Assembly: GCA_024278755.1 (NCBI GenBank)
Contig: JAJRSO010000008.1
Coordinates: 18,538 to 82,537 of the forward strand
Length of the DNA stretch: 64,000 bases
Direction of reading: 5' to 3'
Origin: Calditrichota bacterium
Lineage (GTDB): Bacteria; Calditrichota; Calditrichia; Calditrichales; Calditrichaceae
Positions 37,723-47,639 of the stretch are shown here, piece after piece. The notes below the pieces were generated by a model. It was not told the origin of the DNA, did no database searches, and worked only from the letters and a program-made list of their open reading frames with translations. Made by a program: the position numbers and the translations under genes. Position 1 is the first letter of the stretch. Every line of letters begins with the position of its first letter.

Positions 37723-38145
37723 ATGCAAAAAAAAACAATTCGCGTTTCGGCTGCTCTCATCTTTGACGATCAAAACAAAATTATCATTTCCCGCAGACCC
37801 GAGGGATCGCATCTGGCCGGAATGTGGGAATTCCCCGGTGGGAAGATCGAAAACGGCGAAACGGCCGAAGAGGCTCTGGTACGGGAACTTGCCGAAGAAC
37901 TGGCTTTGGATATAAAGGTCGACCCGTTGTATTTTCAGAATGTTTTCGAATACGATGAAAAATTTGTAGATATTTCATTTTATATGTGTACGCAAATCCA
38001 TCCGCAGCAGGAACCGCAGGCAATTGAAATCGCGGAATGGAAACGGATACGTTTAATTGAGCTGGAACAGTATAAATTTCCCCCGGCCGACAAAGAAGTG
38101 GTTCGCCAATTGCTGGAATTTGATTTTATGTTCTGTAAAATTTAA
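37723..38145 (+). CDS. Nudix hydrolase, MutT-like (8-oxo-dGTP diphosphatase type)
   Basis: This 140-aa protein has the Nudix box as GGKIENGETAEEA followed by RELAEEL, matching G-x5-E-x7-REU-x-EE. The N-terminus 'VSAALIFDDQNKIIISRRP' and 'LAGMWEFPGG' are typical of MutT/CTP pyrophosphohydrolases that remove oxidised nucleotides. The C-terminus ('EWKRIRLIELEQYKFPPADK') also fits. It stands alone after a terminator. Confidence 0.9.
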   Translation: MQKKTIRVSAALIFDDQNKIIISRRPEGSHLAGMWEFPGGKIENGETAEEALVRELAEELALDIKVDPLYFQNVFEYDEKFVDISFYMCTQIHPQQEPQAIEIAEWKRIRLIELEQYKFPPADKEVVRQLLEFDFMFCKI

Positions 38146-38149
38146 AAAA

Positions 38150-38313
38150 TCTTGACCAAGGATAACACTGATTTAGCAGATTTTCACCGATACTAATAAT
38201 CAAACTGCTGCTAAATTCTAACCAATACCTGCTGTTATTTTTCAATACCTGGAAATATTTTAATATTCCGTGCGTATCCGTTTAATCAGCGTAATCCGTG
38301 TTCCATACTTTTA
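38150..38313. repeat. Imperfect hairpin repeat between Nudix and Nif3 genes
   Basis: 'AACACTGATTTAGCAGATT' on the left faces 'AATCAGCGTAATCCGTGTT' on the right as a long imperfect inverted repeat. It stops just short of the downstream TGA (38316-38314) of the extended Nif3 frame, which supports that TGA as the original gene end. Confidence 0.5.
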
Positions 38314-38364
38314 TCATACCGGATTGGGAATGTCAATAAACTCCACATCCACATCAAACTGCTT

Positions 38365-39069
38365 TTACAGATGCTTGCCCAGAGCCAATACGCCAAAACG
38401 TTCCGTGGCATAATGTCCGGCCGAAACAAAGTGGATGCCTTCCTCTTTTACGTAATTTAAAATATGCTCGCTTACCTCTCCGGTAAGATACATATCCAGT
38501 TCCGCCTCCACCGCCTGCGAAACGCTTTTTTGAGCGCCGCCGCTGATGATACCGATTTTTGAAATTTTATCCGGCCCGTACATAAAACTCAATGCCTTCG
38601 GGTTCACTTTTTTTCGTATTAGGTTTAGTAATTTTTGTACTTCCACGGCGGGAAGTTCGCCCTTAACGCCCACAAAGCGGCCGTTGTATTCGCCAAACGG
38701 TTGCGGGTTCTGCACGCCCAAAATCCGCGCGATTTCGGCATTGTTACCGATTTCCATATGAGCGTCTAACGGCAGATGATAACCAAACAAATTAATATCA
38801 TTTTCCAACAGCAGCTTTACCCGCTGTTTGTAACCGCCTTTGTAAACAGGCCGTTCGAAATTCCAGATAATGCCGTGGTGAACGATTATGGCGTCGGCTT
38901 TTTTTTCGATGGCTCTTTCAAAAAGTTCCACGCCGGCGCTGACGCCGATAGTGATTTTTTGGATGGCTTCCCGGCCTTCCACCTGCAAACCATTAGGTCC
39001 GATATCATTAAAACCGTCACAATCCAGATACTCATTTAAATACTGTTCTAATGCAGCGCGTTTAATCAT
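38365..39069 (-). CDS. Nif3-like dinuclear metal-centre protein, C-terminus cut by TAA
   Basis: This 234-aa protein carries the Nif3 hallmarks 'GPNGLQVEG', 'DAIIVHHGIIW' and 'SAGHYATERFG', which supply the His/Asp/Glu ligands of the metal pair. The family is broadly conserved; proposed roles include GTP cyclohydrolase 1 type 2-like activity, but the true role is unsettled. After '...LGKHL' comes TAA (38367-38365), and then in the same frame KQFDVDVEFIDIPNPV and TGA at 38316-38314. That tail is the usual Nif3 C-terminus, so the original gene ran 38314-39069. All metal ligands precede the TAA, so the short form might still work. Its start overlaps the tatP-like stop by 8 bases. Confidence 0.87.
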   Translation of the reverse strand: MIKRAALEQYLNEYLDCDGFNDIGPNGLQVEGREAIQKITIGVSAGVELFERAIEKKADAIIVHHGIIWNFERPVYKGGYKQRVKLLLENDINLFGYHLPLDAHMEIGNNAEIARILGVQNPQPFGEYNGRFVGVKGELPAVEVQKLLNLIRKKVNPKALSFMYGPDKISKIGIISGGAQKSVSQAVEAELDMYLTGEVSEHILNYVKEEGIHFVSAGHYATERFGVLALGKHL

Positions 39070-40057
39070 TCTTTTCCCCCTTGCGAAATTCGTTTAAAGC
39101 CGCTTCCACCTCGTTCAGTAATTCGGCGCTGTATAATTTCCCGACTAAGGCTTGCCGCGCTTTTTCTCCCACCTCGTTAAACTCTTTTAAAATTTCCGGA
39201 TCGGTGACGGTGATTTCCTGCATACCCTTTTCCAGCATTTTTTCGGCGGCGGTTTTATTATCTTCCCGGCTTAGTTGGGTAAGTTTTCCGAAATACTCCT
39301 TTGCTTTTTGCCGCAGAATTTCCTGCTGCTGCGGATTTAGTTTATTAAACATCCGTTTGGAAATCAGTACGGCCCCGTTGGAATTAGCCAGCGGTACATT
39401 CAGTACATATTTTAGTTTTGTGAACCACTGCAGAGCCGCGCAGGCCAGCGGCGAAGTGTACACGCCATCGATTAACCCCGTTTGCAACGAAGTCATTACG
39501 TCGGTGATGGACAGCGGAATAGGACTGATGCCGTAAGCTCTAAACGTGGCCTCCGCCAGCGGATCGCCTTCCCACATCCACATTTTTATCCCTTTAAAAT
39601 TTTCCGTATTCTGAACCGGTTTATTCGTGTAAATATGCACGAAACCGACCTCCGTCCAGCCCAACAGAATATAGCCCTTTTCCTCGAACTTTTTGGCAAA
39701 GCGATGGAAAAACTTTTTTGTAATGAAATCCACTTCCCGATGGTTACGAAACAAAAACGGCGTATCGAGGATACGCACCTCGGGTAAAATTTCGCCCAGC
39801 CCCACACCGGTAAATCCCGCGCTGTGCAACTGATTGATGCGGATTTTGCGAATCACATCCATCTCGTCGCCCTGTACGCCGCCGGCATAAATTTTAAATT
39901 TCACCTTGCCGTCGGTCGATTTGAGCAGGTCCGCGCTGAATGCCTTCATCACATTCATCCAGGTGGAGCCCTCGGGCGCCAGGGTGGCAAACTTAATTTT
40001 TATTTGCTGCGCCGGTAAAAGCTGAATCAGTAGAAACAGTACAAAAAGTAGTCGCAT
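39062..40057 (-). CDS. TRAP transporter solute-binding protein (DctP/TatP type)
   Basis: ATG 40057 follows AAAGGA by 6 bases and gives a clean signal peptide (MRLLFVLFLLIQLLPAQ); the in-frame ATG at 40081 adds eight residues with no good site. The 331-aa protein has 'KFATLAPEGSTWMNVMKAF' near the N-terminus, 'LDTPFLFRNHREVDF' and 'KMWMWEGDPLAEATFRA', all typical of DctP. No DctQ/DctM membrane subunit gene is in the window. A TatT-like gene follows upstream in the same direction, so it is likely the TatP half of a TatP-TatT pair as in Treponema. Ligand unknown, perhaps hydrophobic. Confidence 0.87.
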   Translation of the reverse strand: MRLLFVLFLLIQLLPAQQIKIKFATLAPEGSTWMNVMKAFSADLLKSTDGKVKFKIYAGGVQGDEMDVIRKIRINQLHSAGFTGVGLGEILPEVRILDTPFLFRNHREVDFITKKFFHRFAKKFEEKGYILLGWTEVGFVHIYTNKPVQNTENFKGIKMWMWEGDPLAEATFRAYGISPIPLSITDVMTSLQTGLIDGVYTSPLACAALQWFTKLKYVLNVPLANSNGAVLISKRMFNKLNPQQQEILRQKAKEYFGKLTQLSREDNKTAAEKMLEKGMQEITVTDPEILKEFNEVGEKARQALVGKLYSAELLNEVEAALNEFRKGEKND

Positions 40058-40081
40058 CGTTTTTCCTTTGGTTTTATTCAT

Positions 40082-40160
40082 AAATCGTTATTCGTTGCTC
40101 TTCAATCTGATATTCCTTTGATTAACAAACGCGGATTGCAGAAGTTTTGCTGGTCACTGA
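40082..40160. repeat. 'ATTAACGA' repeat, copy R1
   Basis: 'AAATCGTTATTCGTTGCTC', 'TTCAATC', 'TTCCTTTGATTAACAAACG' and 'CGGATTGCAGA' occur in this order. The same block recurs at 41712-41775 and 41951-42026, with degenerate copies at 40443-40515 and 40796-40830. Confidence 0.55.
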
Positions 40161-40226
40161 CAACGCATTTGTTTCACCCGTAAATCGTTAATCGTTGATT
40201 TCCAATCTGAAATCTTCTTTTTAATT

Positions 40227-40440
40227 CGTGTCCGGTTAAAATTGAAACTGCCTGAAAGAACTGTAATACCAAGGTATTAAGGGAAATGTATACTAACAGG
40301 ACTTGTTTCAAAACCCACCCCCCATCCCCCTCCCTTGACGCTTCAAGGGAGGAGGAGAGTCCCGTGGAATCGGGGCTCGGGGGAGAGTTTGTAAAATAAT
40401 CTCATTAACAGTACGAGTCTTTTTAATTTAAGCGAACACT
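40227..40440. mobile_element. MITE-like element M2
   Basis: Left end CGTGTCCGGTTAAA, right end TTTAAGCGAACACT (degenerate). About 214 bp, no ORF. The interior palindrome CCCTCCCTTGA-CGC-TTCAAGGGAGG and flanking words are about 85% identical, in inverted orientation, to element M5 at 58398-58612. Confidence 0.7.
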
Positions 40441-40535
40441 ATTGATCAACGATTGGAGATTAACGAACGTAGATTGCAGAAGTTTTAGTTCTGAAATCGT
40501 TGATAGTTTGTCTTCAAGCTTTATTCTTTCTCATT

Positions 40536-40783
40536 AGTTTCCGGTTAAATAATCATTCGGGCAAAACAGATAACTTTTAAATTGCCGATGTCTCTTACCC
40601 TCTCCTGGCCCGGCAGTTTCGCCGGGCCTTTCCCCTCCCTAATGCATTAGGGAGGGGTGTCCGAAGGACAGGGTGGGTTAGTGATTATGAGAATTCATAA
40701 ATCAAGTTGCTCGAATATTAAGACACTGTAAGGTCTTTAATGACTGCTGATTATTCAAATCGCTTGTGATTTAACCGGATACT
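40536..40783. mobile_element. MITE-like element M3
   Basis: AGTTTCCGGTTAAA and TTTAACCGGATACT bound 248 bp with no ORF. The ends extend to TCATTAGT...ACTAATGA. Inside are two hairpins: GGCCCGGC-AGTTTC-GCCGGGCC and the palindrome CCCTCCCTAATGCATTAGG. Confidence 0.7.
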
Positions 40784-40833
40784 AATGATTCTTTCTCTTG
40801 ATTAACGATTGGAGATTTACGATGTTTGTAGTT

Positions 40834-41691
40834 CTAAAACAAATCCTCTTTTTGCTTTTGCAGCCGCCTCGCTTTTTTTTTGGCAATCTGATTGAACAGC
40901 CGCATACCGGGCCGAATATTAACCGGGGTCTTCTCAATATGATTTAAATATTGGTCAAAAAGTTCTTCATCCAATATTTTGGCCGCGTAAAATTTTGCCG
41001 CATAGACGTAGGCCAATAAAAATGCCTCGTCATTCAGTTTGAAATTCTTTTCGAAATAGGCGCCAGCCTTCTGCGGGTCGCCGCCCATAATGCGTGGCTT
41101 CATCCCGTACATACTGCCCTGAAATAAATATACCGCACCGTAGAAAAAATCTGGCTGAAGTTCTTCTACCCGCTGCATATAGCGCTGAATTTCGGGTAGC
41201 GCTAAAATCGCTTCCGGATCATTTAGTGAAAGATTAGCGAACCCTGCCCAGGCAAAACCGCTCCAGAAAAGAGCGGGCACATCTTTTTTCCCGTATTTTT
41301 TCAGAAAACGCTCCAGATCGGCAAGGCCCTGCTTCCGCGCATTTTCAAACCCTTCTTTTTGATTTAAAACCCGCAGGGCATAATCCCTGGCCCGCAGATA
41401 AAACCGTTTGGCCCGCTGCGGATTTTCATCTTCGGCGAATCCAAGCGCGTAGCCGGACCAGCCCTGAGCCAGTAACAAAAGTAATTCTTTATTTTGCGGA
41501 TCGCTTTTCAGCAGCCCTTCAAGCAGTTTTAAATTGGAGCTCAGCGCCTGTTCGGCAACCTTTAAATCGGATTCTTCGTACAATGCCTCGGCGCTGTTTT
41601 CCAGAACCGGCGTCATCTGACGCAGAACAAATACCGTGGGGCTGCAGGAAAAAAGCAGCAGGGCGGCAAAATATATTATCTGTTTTTTCAT
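40834..41691 (-). CDS. TatT-like TRAP-associated lipoprotein (helical/TPR)
   Basis: ATG 41691 gives 285 aa with a lipoprotein signal (MKKQIIYFAALLLFSC, lipobox LFSC); an upstream GTG at 41703 adds four residues. The rest is helical with TPR-like character. Family markers include 'LLLLLAQGWSGYALGFAEDE', 'FWSGFAWAGFANLSLND' and 'MKPRIMGGDPQKAGAYFEK'. TatT (Treponema Tp0956) forms trimers that hold a TRAP solute-binding protein in each pore. The partner gene is downstream at 39062-40057, separated by a repeat-filled 776-bp gap. Confident family call; ligand unknown. Confidence 0.85.
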   Translation of the reverse strand: MKKQIIYFAALLLFSCSPTVFVLRQMTPVLENSAEALYEESDLKVAEQALSSNLKLLEGLLKSDPQNKELLLLLAQGWSGYALGFAEDENPQRAKRFYLRARDYALRVLNQKEGFENARKQGLADLERFLKKYGKKDVPALFWSGFAWAGFANLSLNDPEAILALPEIQRYMQRVEELQPDFFYGAVYLFQGSMYGMKPRIMGGDPQKAGAYFEKNFKLNDEAFLLAYVYAAKFYAAKILDEELFDQYLNHIEKTPVNIRPGMRLFNQIAKKKARRLQKQKEDLF

Positions 41692-41711
41692 AGACAACGA
41701 CACTCATTTTA

Positions 41712-41775
41712 TTAATCGTCGATCTTCAATCGGGCCTTCCTTTGATTAACGAACGCGGATTGCAGAAACTATCTG
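41712..41775. repeat. 'ATTAACGA' repeat, copy R2
   Basis: Same word order as R1: 'TTAATCGTCGATCTTCAATC', 'CCTTTGATTAACGAACG', 'CGGATTGCAGA'. Confidence 0.55.
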
Positions 41776-41794
41776 TGGCAACCTGTTGCAAATC

Positions 41795-41945
41795 GTCTTT
41801 GCGAGGCGGCCGGCTTTTGACGGACGATGAAGTAATCCCCGCGCGGCTACAAGGGATCACTTCGTCCGGCAGCGGCCGGACTCGTGAAGACGGCATGGCC
41901 ACCACTTTCCCTCGAACAAGTCCCTGCAGGATGACATTTATTATT
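41795..41945. repeat. 'CATTGCGAG'-type palindromic repeat
   Basis: 'TTTGCGAGGCGGCCGG', 'GAAGTAATCCC' and the matching 'GGGATCACTTC' and 'AGCGGCCGG' form a long imperfect stem. No ORF. Confidence 0.5.
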
Positions 41946-41950
41946 TCTTA

Positions 41951-42026
41951 AATCATTATTCGTTGCTCTACAACCGGGCATTCCTTTGATTAACGATTGA
42001 AGAGTAACGAACGCGGATTGCAGATT
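41951..42026. repeat. 'ATTAACGA' repeat, copy R3
   Basis: Third good copy, immediately after the slipin gene stop. It contains 'TTCCTTTGATTAACGATTG' and 'AACGAACGCGGATTGCAGA'. Confidence 0.55.
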
Positions 42027-42029
42027 TGG

Positions 42030-42779
42030 TTATTTCTTTGCCATATTATCGAGATAGGGCTTAATCAAATCGATGGGCAGCGGGAAGATAGTCGTAGTAT
42101 TTTTCTCCACGCCAATTTCCACAAGCGTTTGTAAAAATCGCAGTTGCAAAGCCGATGGCGTTTCATCAATAATTTTTGCCGCATCGGTTAGTTTTTGCGC
42201 GGCCTGAAATTCGCCTTCCGCTGCGATAATTTTAGCCCGGCGTTCCCGTTCCGCTTCGGCTTGTTTGGCCATGGATCGTTTCATCTCTTCCGGCAGGTCG
42301 ATGTGTTTTACTTCCACCAGCGATACCTTTATACCCCAGGGATCGGAATGCTCGTCGATAATTTCCTGCAATTGGGCATTGATTTTATCCCGCTCGGTCA
42401 GTAAATCATCCAGGCTAATTTGGCCAACCACACTGCGCAGCGTGGTTTGGGACAACTGCGATGTGGCAAACAGAAAATTCTCCACTTCTACAACGCTTCT
42501 CGAAGGATCCACAACCCGAAAATAGAGGACCGCATTGACCTGAACCGAAACGTTGTCTTTGGTAATCACATCCTGCGGCGGCACATCCATTACCACGGTA
42601 CGCAGACTGACCTTAACCATTTTATCAATCAGAGGCCACAGAAAAATAATACCCGGCCCTTTGGTTGTGATTAAACGTCCCAATCGGAAAATAACCCCGC
42701 GTTCATATTCTTTTAAAATACGAATTGCGCTGGCAAGAATCATAATAATGATTACAAGAATACTTACACCAAACGGCAT
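42030..42779 (-). CDS. Slipin/stomatin-like SPFH-domain protein
   Basis: This 249-aa protein has an N-terminal membrane helix ([20 protein letters not shown]) and the SPFH domain: '[12 protein letters not shown]', '[20 protein letters not shown]' and '[20 protein letters not shown]'. It ends in a helix '[20 protein letters not shown]'. Members scaffold membrane microdomains and are cleaved by the NfeD-type protease encoded directly upstream. The genes are 10 bases apart, the standard NfeD-slipin operon. Confidence 0.92.
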   Translation of the reverse strand: MPFGVSILVIIIMILASAIRILKEYERGVIFRLGRLITTKGPGIIFLWPLIDKMVKVSLRTVVMDVPPQDVITKDNVSVQVNAVLYFRVVDPSRSVVEVENFLFATSQLSQTTLRSVVGQISLDDLLTERDKINAQLQEIIDEHSDPWGIKVSLVEVKHIDLPEEMKRSMAKQAEAERERRAKIIAAEGEFQAAQKLTDAAKIIDETPSALQLRFLQTLVEIGVEKNTTTIFPLPIDLIKPYLDNMAKK

Positions 42780-42789
42780 AACGCCTCCT

Positions 42790-44082
42790 TTATTTGATGG
42801 GTTTAACTTTTAACAACAGTGTTTCACGGTCAACTTCCTGTACTTCCACCCGCTGCCCTTTTTTAATCGGCTGCTCGCTTTCCGCTTTCCAAAATTCGCC
42901 GTGTACTTTAATAGTACCCTGTGGATTCAGCGCTTTATAAACCTCTCCTTTTTCACCGGCCATGCCTTCGACGCCGGTGGTTGGTTTTTTACGATAGGTA
43001 CGCACGACCAGAGTCACAAGAAAAACAAAGAACAGGGTTGTTATTAACACGACAGCGGCAATCACCTGCCAGGATAAATGTAAAAACGGAAGATTGGAAT
43101 CGAACAACATAACGCTCCCCGCGATTAATGAAATGACGCCCCCGATACTGAGCACTCCGTAACTGGGGATCTTTATTTCCAGCAAAAATAAAATCACCGC
43201 AAATACGATTAACAGAATACCGGCATAATTGACAGACAGGGTTTCCATGGCATAGAGGCCCAAAATAAGAGAGATGCCGCCCACCACACCCGGTAAAACC
43301 GCGCCGGGATGGTAAAGTTCCAGGGTCAGCCCCAGCATACCGAGCATCATTAAAATATAGGCGATATTGGGATTGGTGATGGTGTCCAGCAGTTTTTCCC
43401 GCCAGTTCATTTCGAAGGTAACCACCCGCGCGCCGGCTGTTTTTAACGAAATAACCGCCCCGTCGTCCAGGGCTACTTCCCGGCCGTCAATCACGGTTAA
43501 CAACGCATCCAGCGTGGGTGCAATATACTCGATCACCTTTAGTTTAAGCGCTTCTTCCGCCGTAATATTGGCGCTCTGGCGGATGGATTTTTCCGCCCAG
43601 TCTACATTCCTTCCGCGGCTTTTAGCCATTGATTTTATTTTGGCCACCGCATCGTTAACAACCTTTTCCATCATCGTTTCGCTGGCGCTGGAATCTGGCT
43701 TGCCGCCCGGACTGCCGCCGCCAAAAACCGGATGGGCCGAACCGATATTGGTAGACGGCGCCATGGCTGCGATATGGGCGGCATAGGTAATAAAAACCCC
43801 GGCTGAAGCAGCCCTGGAACCGGAAGGCGCCACATACACCGCAACCGGCACACGGGAGGTTTGAATCGCTTTTACAATTTTATGCATGGATTCCATTAAA
43901 CCGCCGGGCGTATCCAATTGTATCACTAATAGCTGCGCTTGTTCTCTTTCGGCCCGATCAATGGCGGAAATAATGTATTCTGTCGCAGCGGGATTGATTA
44001 CCCCGTTGATAATAATCCGATGGACCGTAGAAGCAAAAAGGAACTGGCAGGATAACAGGATAAAAACGACAACTGTTTTCAT
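42790..44082 (-). CDS. NfeD-type membrane serine protease (ClpP-class)
   Basis: This 430-aa full-length NfeD1b-type protein has a signal peptide and a ClpP-like protease domain (residues of about 25-220) with '[15 protein letters not shown]' and the nucleophile Ser context '[14 protein letters not shown]'. The candidate general base Lys lies in '[20 protein letters not shown]'. About four TM helices follow ('[20 protein letters not shown]'...). A C-terminal OB-fold (about 370-430) ends the protein. It degrades or clips the SPFH partner in the membrane. Confidence 0.92.
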   Translation of the reverse strand: MKTVVVFILLSCQFLFASTVHRIIINGVINPAATEYIISAIDRAEREQAQLLVIQLDTPGGLMESMHKIVKAIQTSRVPVAVYVAPSGSRAASAGVFITYAAHIAAMAPSTNIGSAHPVFGGGSPGGKPDSSASETMMEKVVNDAVAKIKSMAKSRGRNVDWAEKSIRQSANITAEEALKLKVIEYIAPTLDALLTVIDGREVALDDGAVISLKTAGARVVTFEMNWREKLLDTITNPNIAYILMMLGMLGLTLELYHPGAVLPGVVGGISLILGLYAMETLSVNYAGILLIVFAVILFLLEIKIPSYGVLSIGGVISLIAGSVMLFDSNLPFLHLSWQVIAAVVLITTLFFVFLVTLVVRTYRKKPTTGVEGMAGEKGEVYKALNPQGTIKVHGEFWKAESEQPIKKGQRVEVQEVDRETLLLKVKPIK

Positions 44083-44907
44083 TTTTTTCCTATCTGAGTT
44101 AGCTGATTGATTTTATTGAAAAATAGAAGGATTCTCTTTTTAAAGCAAGCTGTTTTCGGGATATTTTGAGAAGGAGTTCCGAGCCCCGAGATGGTCTAAA
44201 AAGATTAAAATACCACGAACAAATACGGATTTTTTGCACATTTCAATATTCTGCAAGAATACTACCGCTGATAAAAAGAATGATTGAATATAGCAGATTA
44301 ACGATATTAACAAAATTTTTTAAATAACGTATTTTTTCGGCGACATTGTGTGCTCAGGTACCTTTATTTTATATAAATTTATATTAGTGTCCGGTTAAAA
44401 AAGTGAATGTTCTGGTTTGCTGAAAGTTCAAAACAATAGGCTCTATGTTGCTCCGTGTGGGTAAAGGGCCAAAGCTTCGTGTCTGCCTGTAAAGTGTCGC
44501 CGCATTACGTAAACATCAATGACTGAAAATATTTTTTAATAACCCACCTGTCCCGATACTCGGGACACCCTCCCTGATATCAGGGAGGGAAGGTTCGGCG
44601 GTCATTAGACCCAGCTCACGACAAGCAGCCGAACAGAGAGGGTCAAACCCTTTGAAGCGCTACACAAATGGTATTGACGATGTTTGGGATCTTGTTTTTT
44701 CCACCCGCATAATTTAAAACAATTTTATTATCCACACAAAACGACATAGACTCAAATAATAACTCTCCCCTTCCCGAAATCGGGATTTTCCCTCCCTTAA
44801 AAAAAAGGGAGGGGATTTAGCCGGAGGCGAGGGGTGTCCCGATCAACAGGCTGTTTCGCAATAATTATACAACTTTATTAAATAATTATTATAGCCTGTA
44901 AGTCGGG
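44083..44907. repeat. Repeat-dense gap before the CRISPR array, with MITE left end M4
   Basis: No gene is seen in 825 bases. AGTGTCCGGTTAAA at 44396 and the next 40 bp copy the left end of M1 (21256); no clear right end was found. Several G/C palindromes follow: CCTCCCTGATATCAGGGAGG (about 44571-44590), CCCGATACTCGGG (about 44553-44565) and CCCTCCC...GGGAGGGG (about 44790-44816). This appears to be a landing zone for repeats at the array's trailing end. Confidence 0.6.
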
Positions 44908-46081
<1,174 letters not shown>

Positions 46082-46236
46082 TGTATTTTTTTCGGCCCTT
46101 GCTATCAGTGGGTTGAATGGCCGTTTTTTGCGAACCTTCTTTTCACAGTGTTTTTTGAAGTTTTCAGTATTTTTGTTAGTTTACTGTTTCTTTTACTGTT
46201 AGACAGTTTATTTTTTTTGTGCTCGCTTGGGGTTCG
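46082..46236 (-). promoter_or_regulatory. CRISPR leader
   Basis: AT-rich 155-bp stretch between the last repeat and the cas2 stop codon, with T-rich runs and no ORF. Its position next to the cas genes and the repeat orientation make it the likely leader and integration site. No individual promoter box is assigned. Confidence 0.7.
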
Positions 46237-46527
46237 CTAAACGAATAATGTCCCCTCCACGTCATAGGTCTCTTTGGCGCCCACATGTTCAATACGTTTC
46301 TTCCAATTTGCGCCAAGAAAGTAGAATCGCAGGCTATCTTCCTCTTCCTTTATTTCATTTATTAACTGTTGCCGCACTTCCACCCATTTTGCCGGTTCCA
46401 GAGAGCATTCAAATACGCTGTGCTGCACTCGCTGTCCGTAATTTACACATATTTTTGCCACTCTCCGCAGCCGTTTTGCGCCGGCCTTATTTTTTGTTAC
46501 GATATCGTAGGTTATAAGAACCATCAT
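46237..46527 (-). CDS. cas2: CRISPR-associated endonuclease Cas2 (type I-C)
   Basis: This 96-aa protein opens MMVLITYDIVT, with the conserved Asp of the ferredoxin-like fold, then 'RLRRVAKICVNYGQRVQHSVFEC', split by family-conserved R and Q residues. It ends 'DVEGTLFV'. The second ATG (46524) is also possible. Cas2 bridges two Cas1 dimers during spacer integration. It is last in the operon, next to the leader. Confidence 0.96.
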   Translation of the reverse strand: MMVLITYDIVTKNKAGAKRLRRVAKICVNYGQRVQHSVFECSLEPAKWVEVRQQLINEIKEEEDSLRFYFLGANWKKRIEHVGAKETYDVEGTLFV

Positions 46528-46607
46528 ATTCTTTATCCCTTCTTATCTCCCGCGTAAAAACGCATGGAATGTTTTTTTATCCTTTACCTACACAATTTTA
46601 ATATTTA

Positions 46608-47639
46608 TTATTTCCAGATAAAAGGCGGATAGGCATCCAGATCATCTCTGAAATAACGGGACAATAATTGTGCTTGCGCCATCAACAGCATTCCCACAGG
46701 AATTTTTTCCTGCAAAAAGGGGTGGGTAATTTCTTCATGTTTACGTTCCTGCCATGCAGTCAACACAATTTTTCTCGTATCATCATCCATTAACACTGCT
46801 CCGGATGCGCTAATTTTGAATCCTTTTTTACGTACTTTTTTTAAATTAATGAGCGATAAGACTAAGCGGTCTGCCAGATATGGACGGAATTCTTCCATTA
46901 AATCCAGGGCCAGACCTAACCTGCCCGGACGGTCACGGTGTAAAAATCCTACGGCCGGGTCCAAACCAACTGTTTCCAGTGCCGATCGGGCGTCGTGATA
47001 CAAAAGCATATATACAAATGACAGAAGACAGTTCACTTCGTCGAGCGGCGGACGGCGGTTGCGGGTCTTAAATTGAAACTCTTCTTTTTGTGCTAATATC
47101 AGATGATCAAATACCCTAAAATAATCGGCCGCGGCTATTCCTTCAATACCGCGCAGGGTATTTAGTTTTTCATTTTGCTCCAAATTTTTTAAATGAATCC
47201 GCAGACGTCCGCGGGCCTCTATTAATTTTTTGCCGTCCACTTTATTCTTATGATCGCGCAGCGCCCTGCTAATTACCGAAAGGCTGTTCATAATTTTACC
47301 ATTGATAAATCCCCAGGCTAGCAAAGCGGAATCTTCTTCATTGTCCGCTTGGCGGTATTGCTCACGGCGTAGCAGCACATTTCCGGAAACTTCGCCCTGA
47401 ACACGGGCAAGAAATTTTCCATACTGCGAAAGAAAGCTCACCGAAACATCATTTTTGCCGCAATGCCCCAGCAGATAAGGGCTACAGGAAACCTGCCCAA
47501 AACAAACGATGGATGAAATGGTATGAATAGGCAGACGCAGGCGTACTTTTTCATCTACTTTTACAGCAATGGTTTCGCCGTCTTTATAAAGATAGGTTCC
47601 CTGCGTTGTTACGTATAAGGTATTAAGCATTTTTCTCAT
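46608..47639 (-). CDS. cas1: CRISPR-associated integrase Cas1 (type I-C)
   Basis: ATG 47639 overlaps the cas4 stop (ATGA) and begins MRKMLNTLYVTTQGTYL, the usual Cas1 start; the longer frame to 47711 reads into cas4 and is rejected. The 343-aa protein has the catalytic set in 'ALETVGLDPAVGFLH' (Glu, His) and 'LALDLMEEFRPYLAD' (Asp/Glu), and ends 'AYPPFIWK'. It inserts new spacers with Cas2 and Cas4. Confidence 0.96.
   Translation of the reverse strand: MRKMLNTLYVTTQGTYLYKDGETIAVKVDEKVRLRLPIHTISSIVCFGQVSCSPYLLGHCGKNDVSVSFLSQYGKFLARVQGEVSGNVLLRREQYRQADNEEDSALLAWGFINGKIMNSLSVISRALRDHKNKVDGKKLIEARGRLRIHLKNLEQNEKLNTLRGIEGIAAADYFRVFDHLILAQKEEFQFKTRNRRPPLDEVNCLLSFVYMLLYHDARSALETVGLDPAVGFLHRDRPGRLGLALDLMEEFRPYLADRLVLSLINLKKVRKKGFKISASGAVLMDDDTRKIVLTAWQERKHEEITHPFLQEKIPVGMLLMAQAQLLSRYFRDDLDAYPPFIWK

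Noticed and set aside
43367..43786. 139-codon plus-strand ORF opposite nfeD
   Set aside because: It is antisense to a well-supported protease gene and shows no family likeness; a frame shadow.
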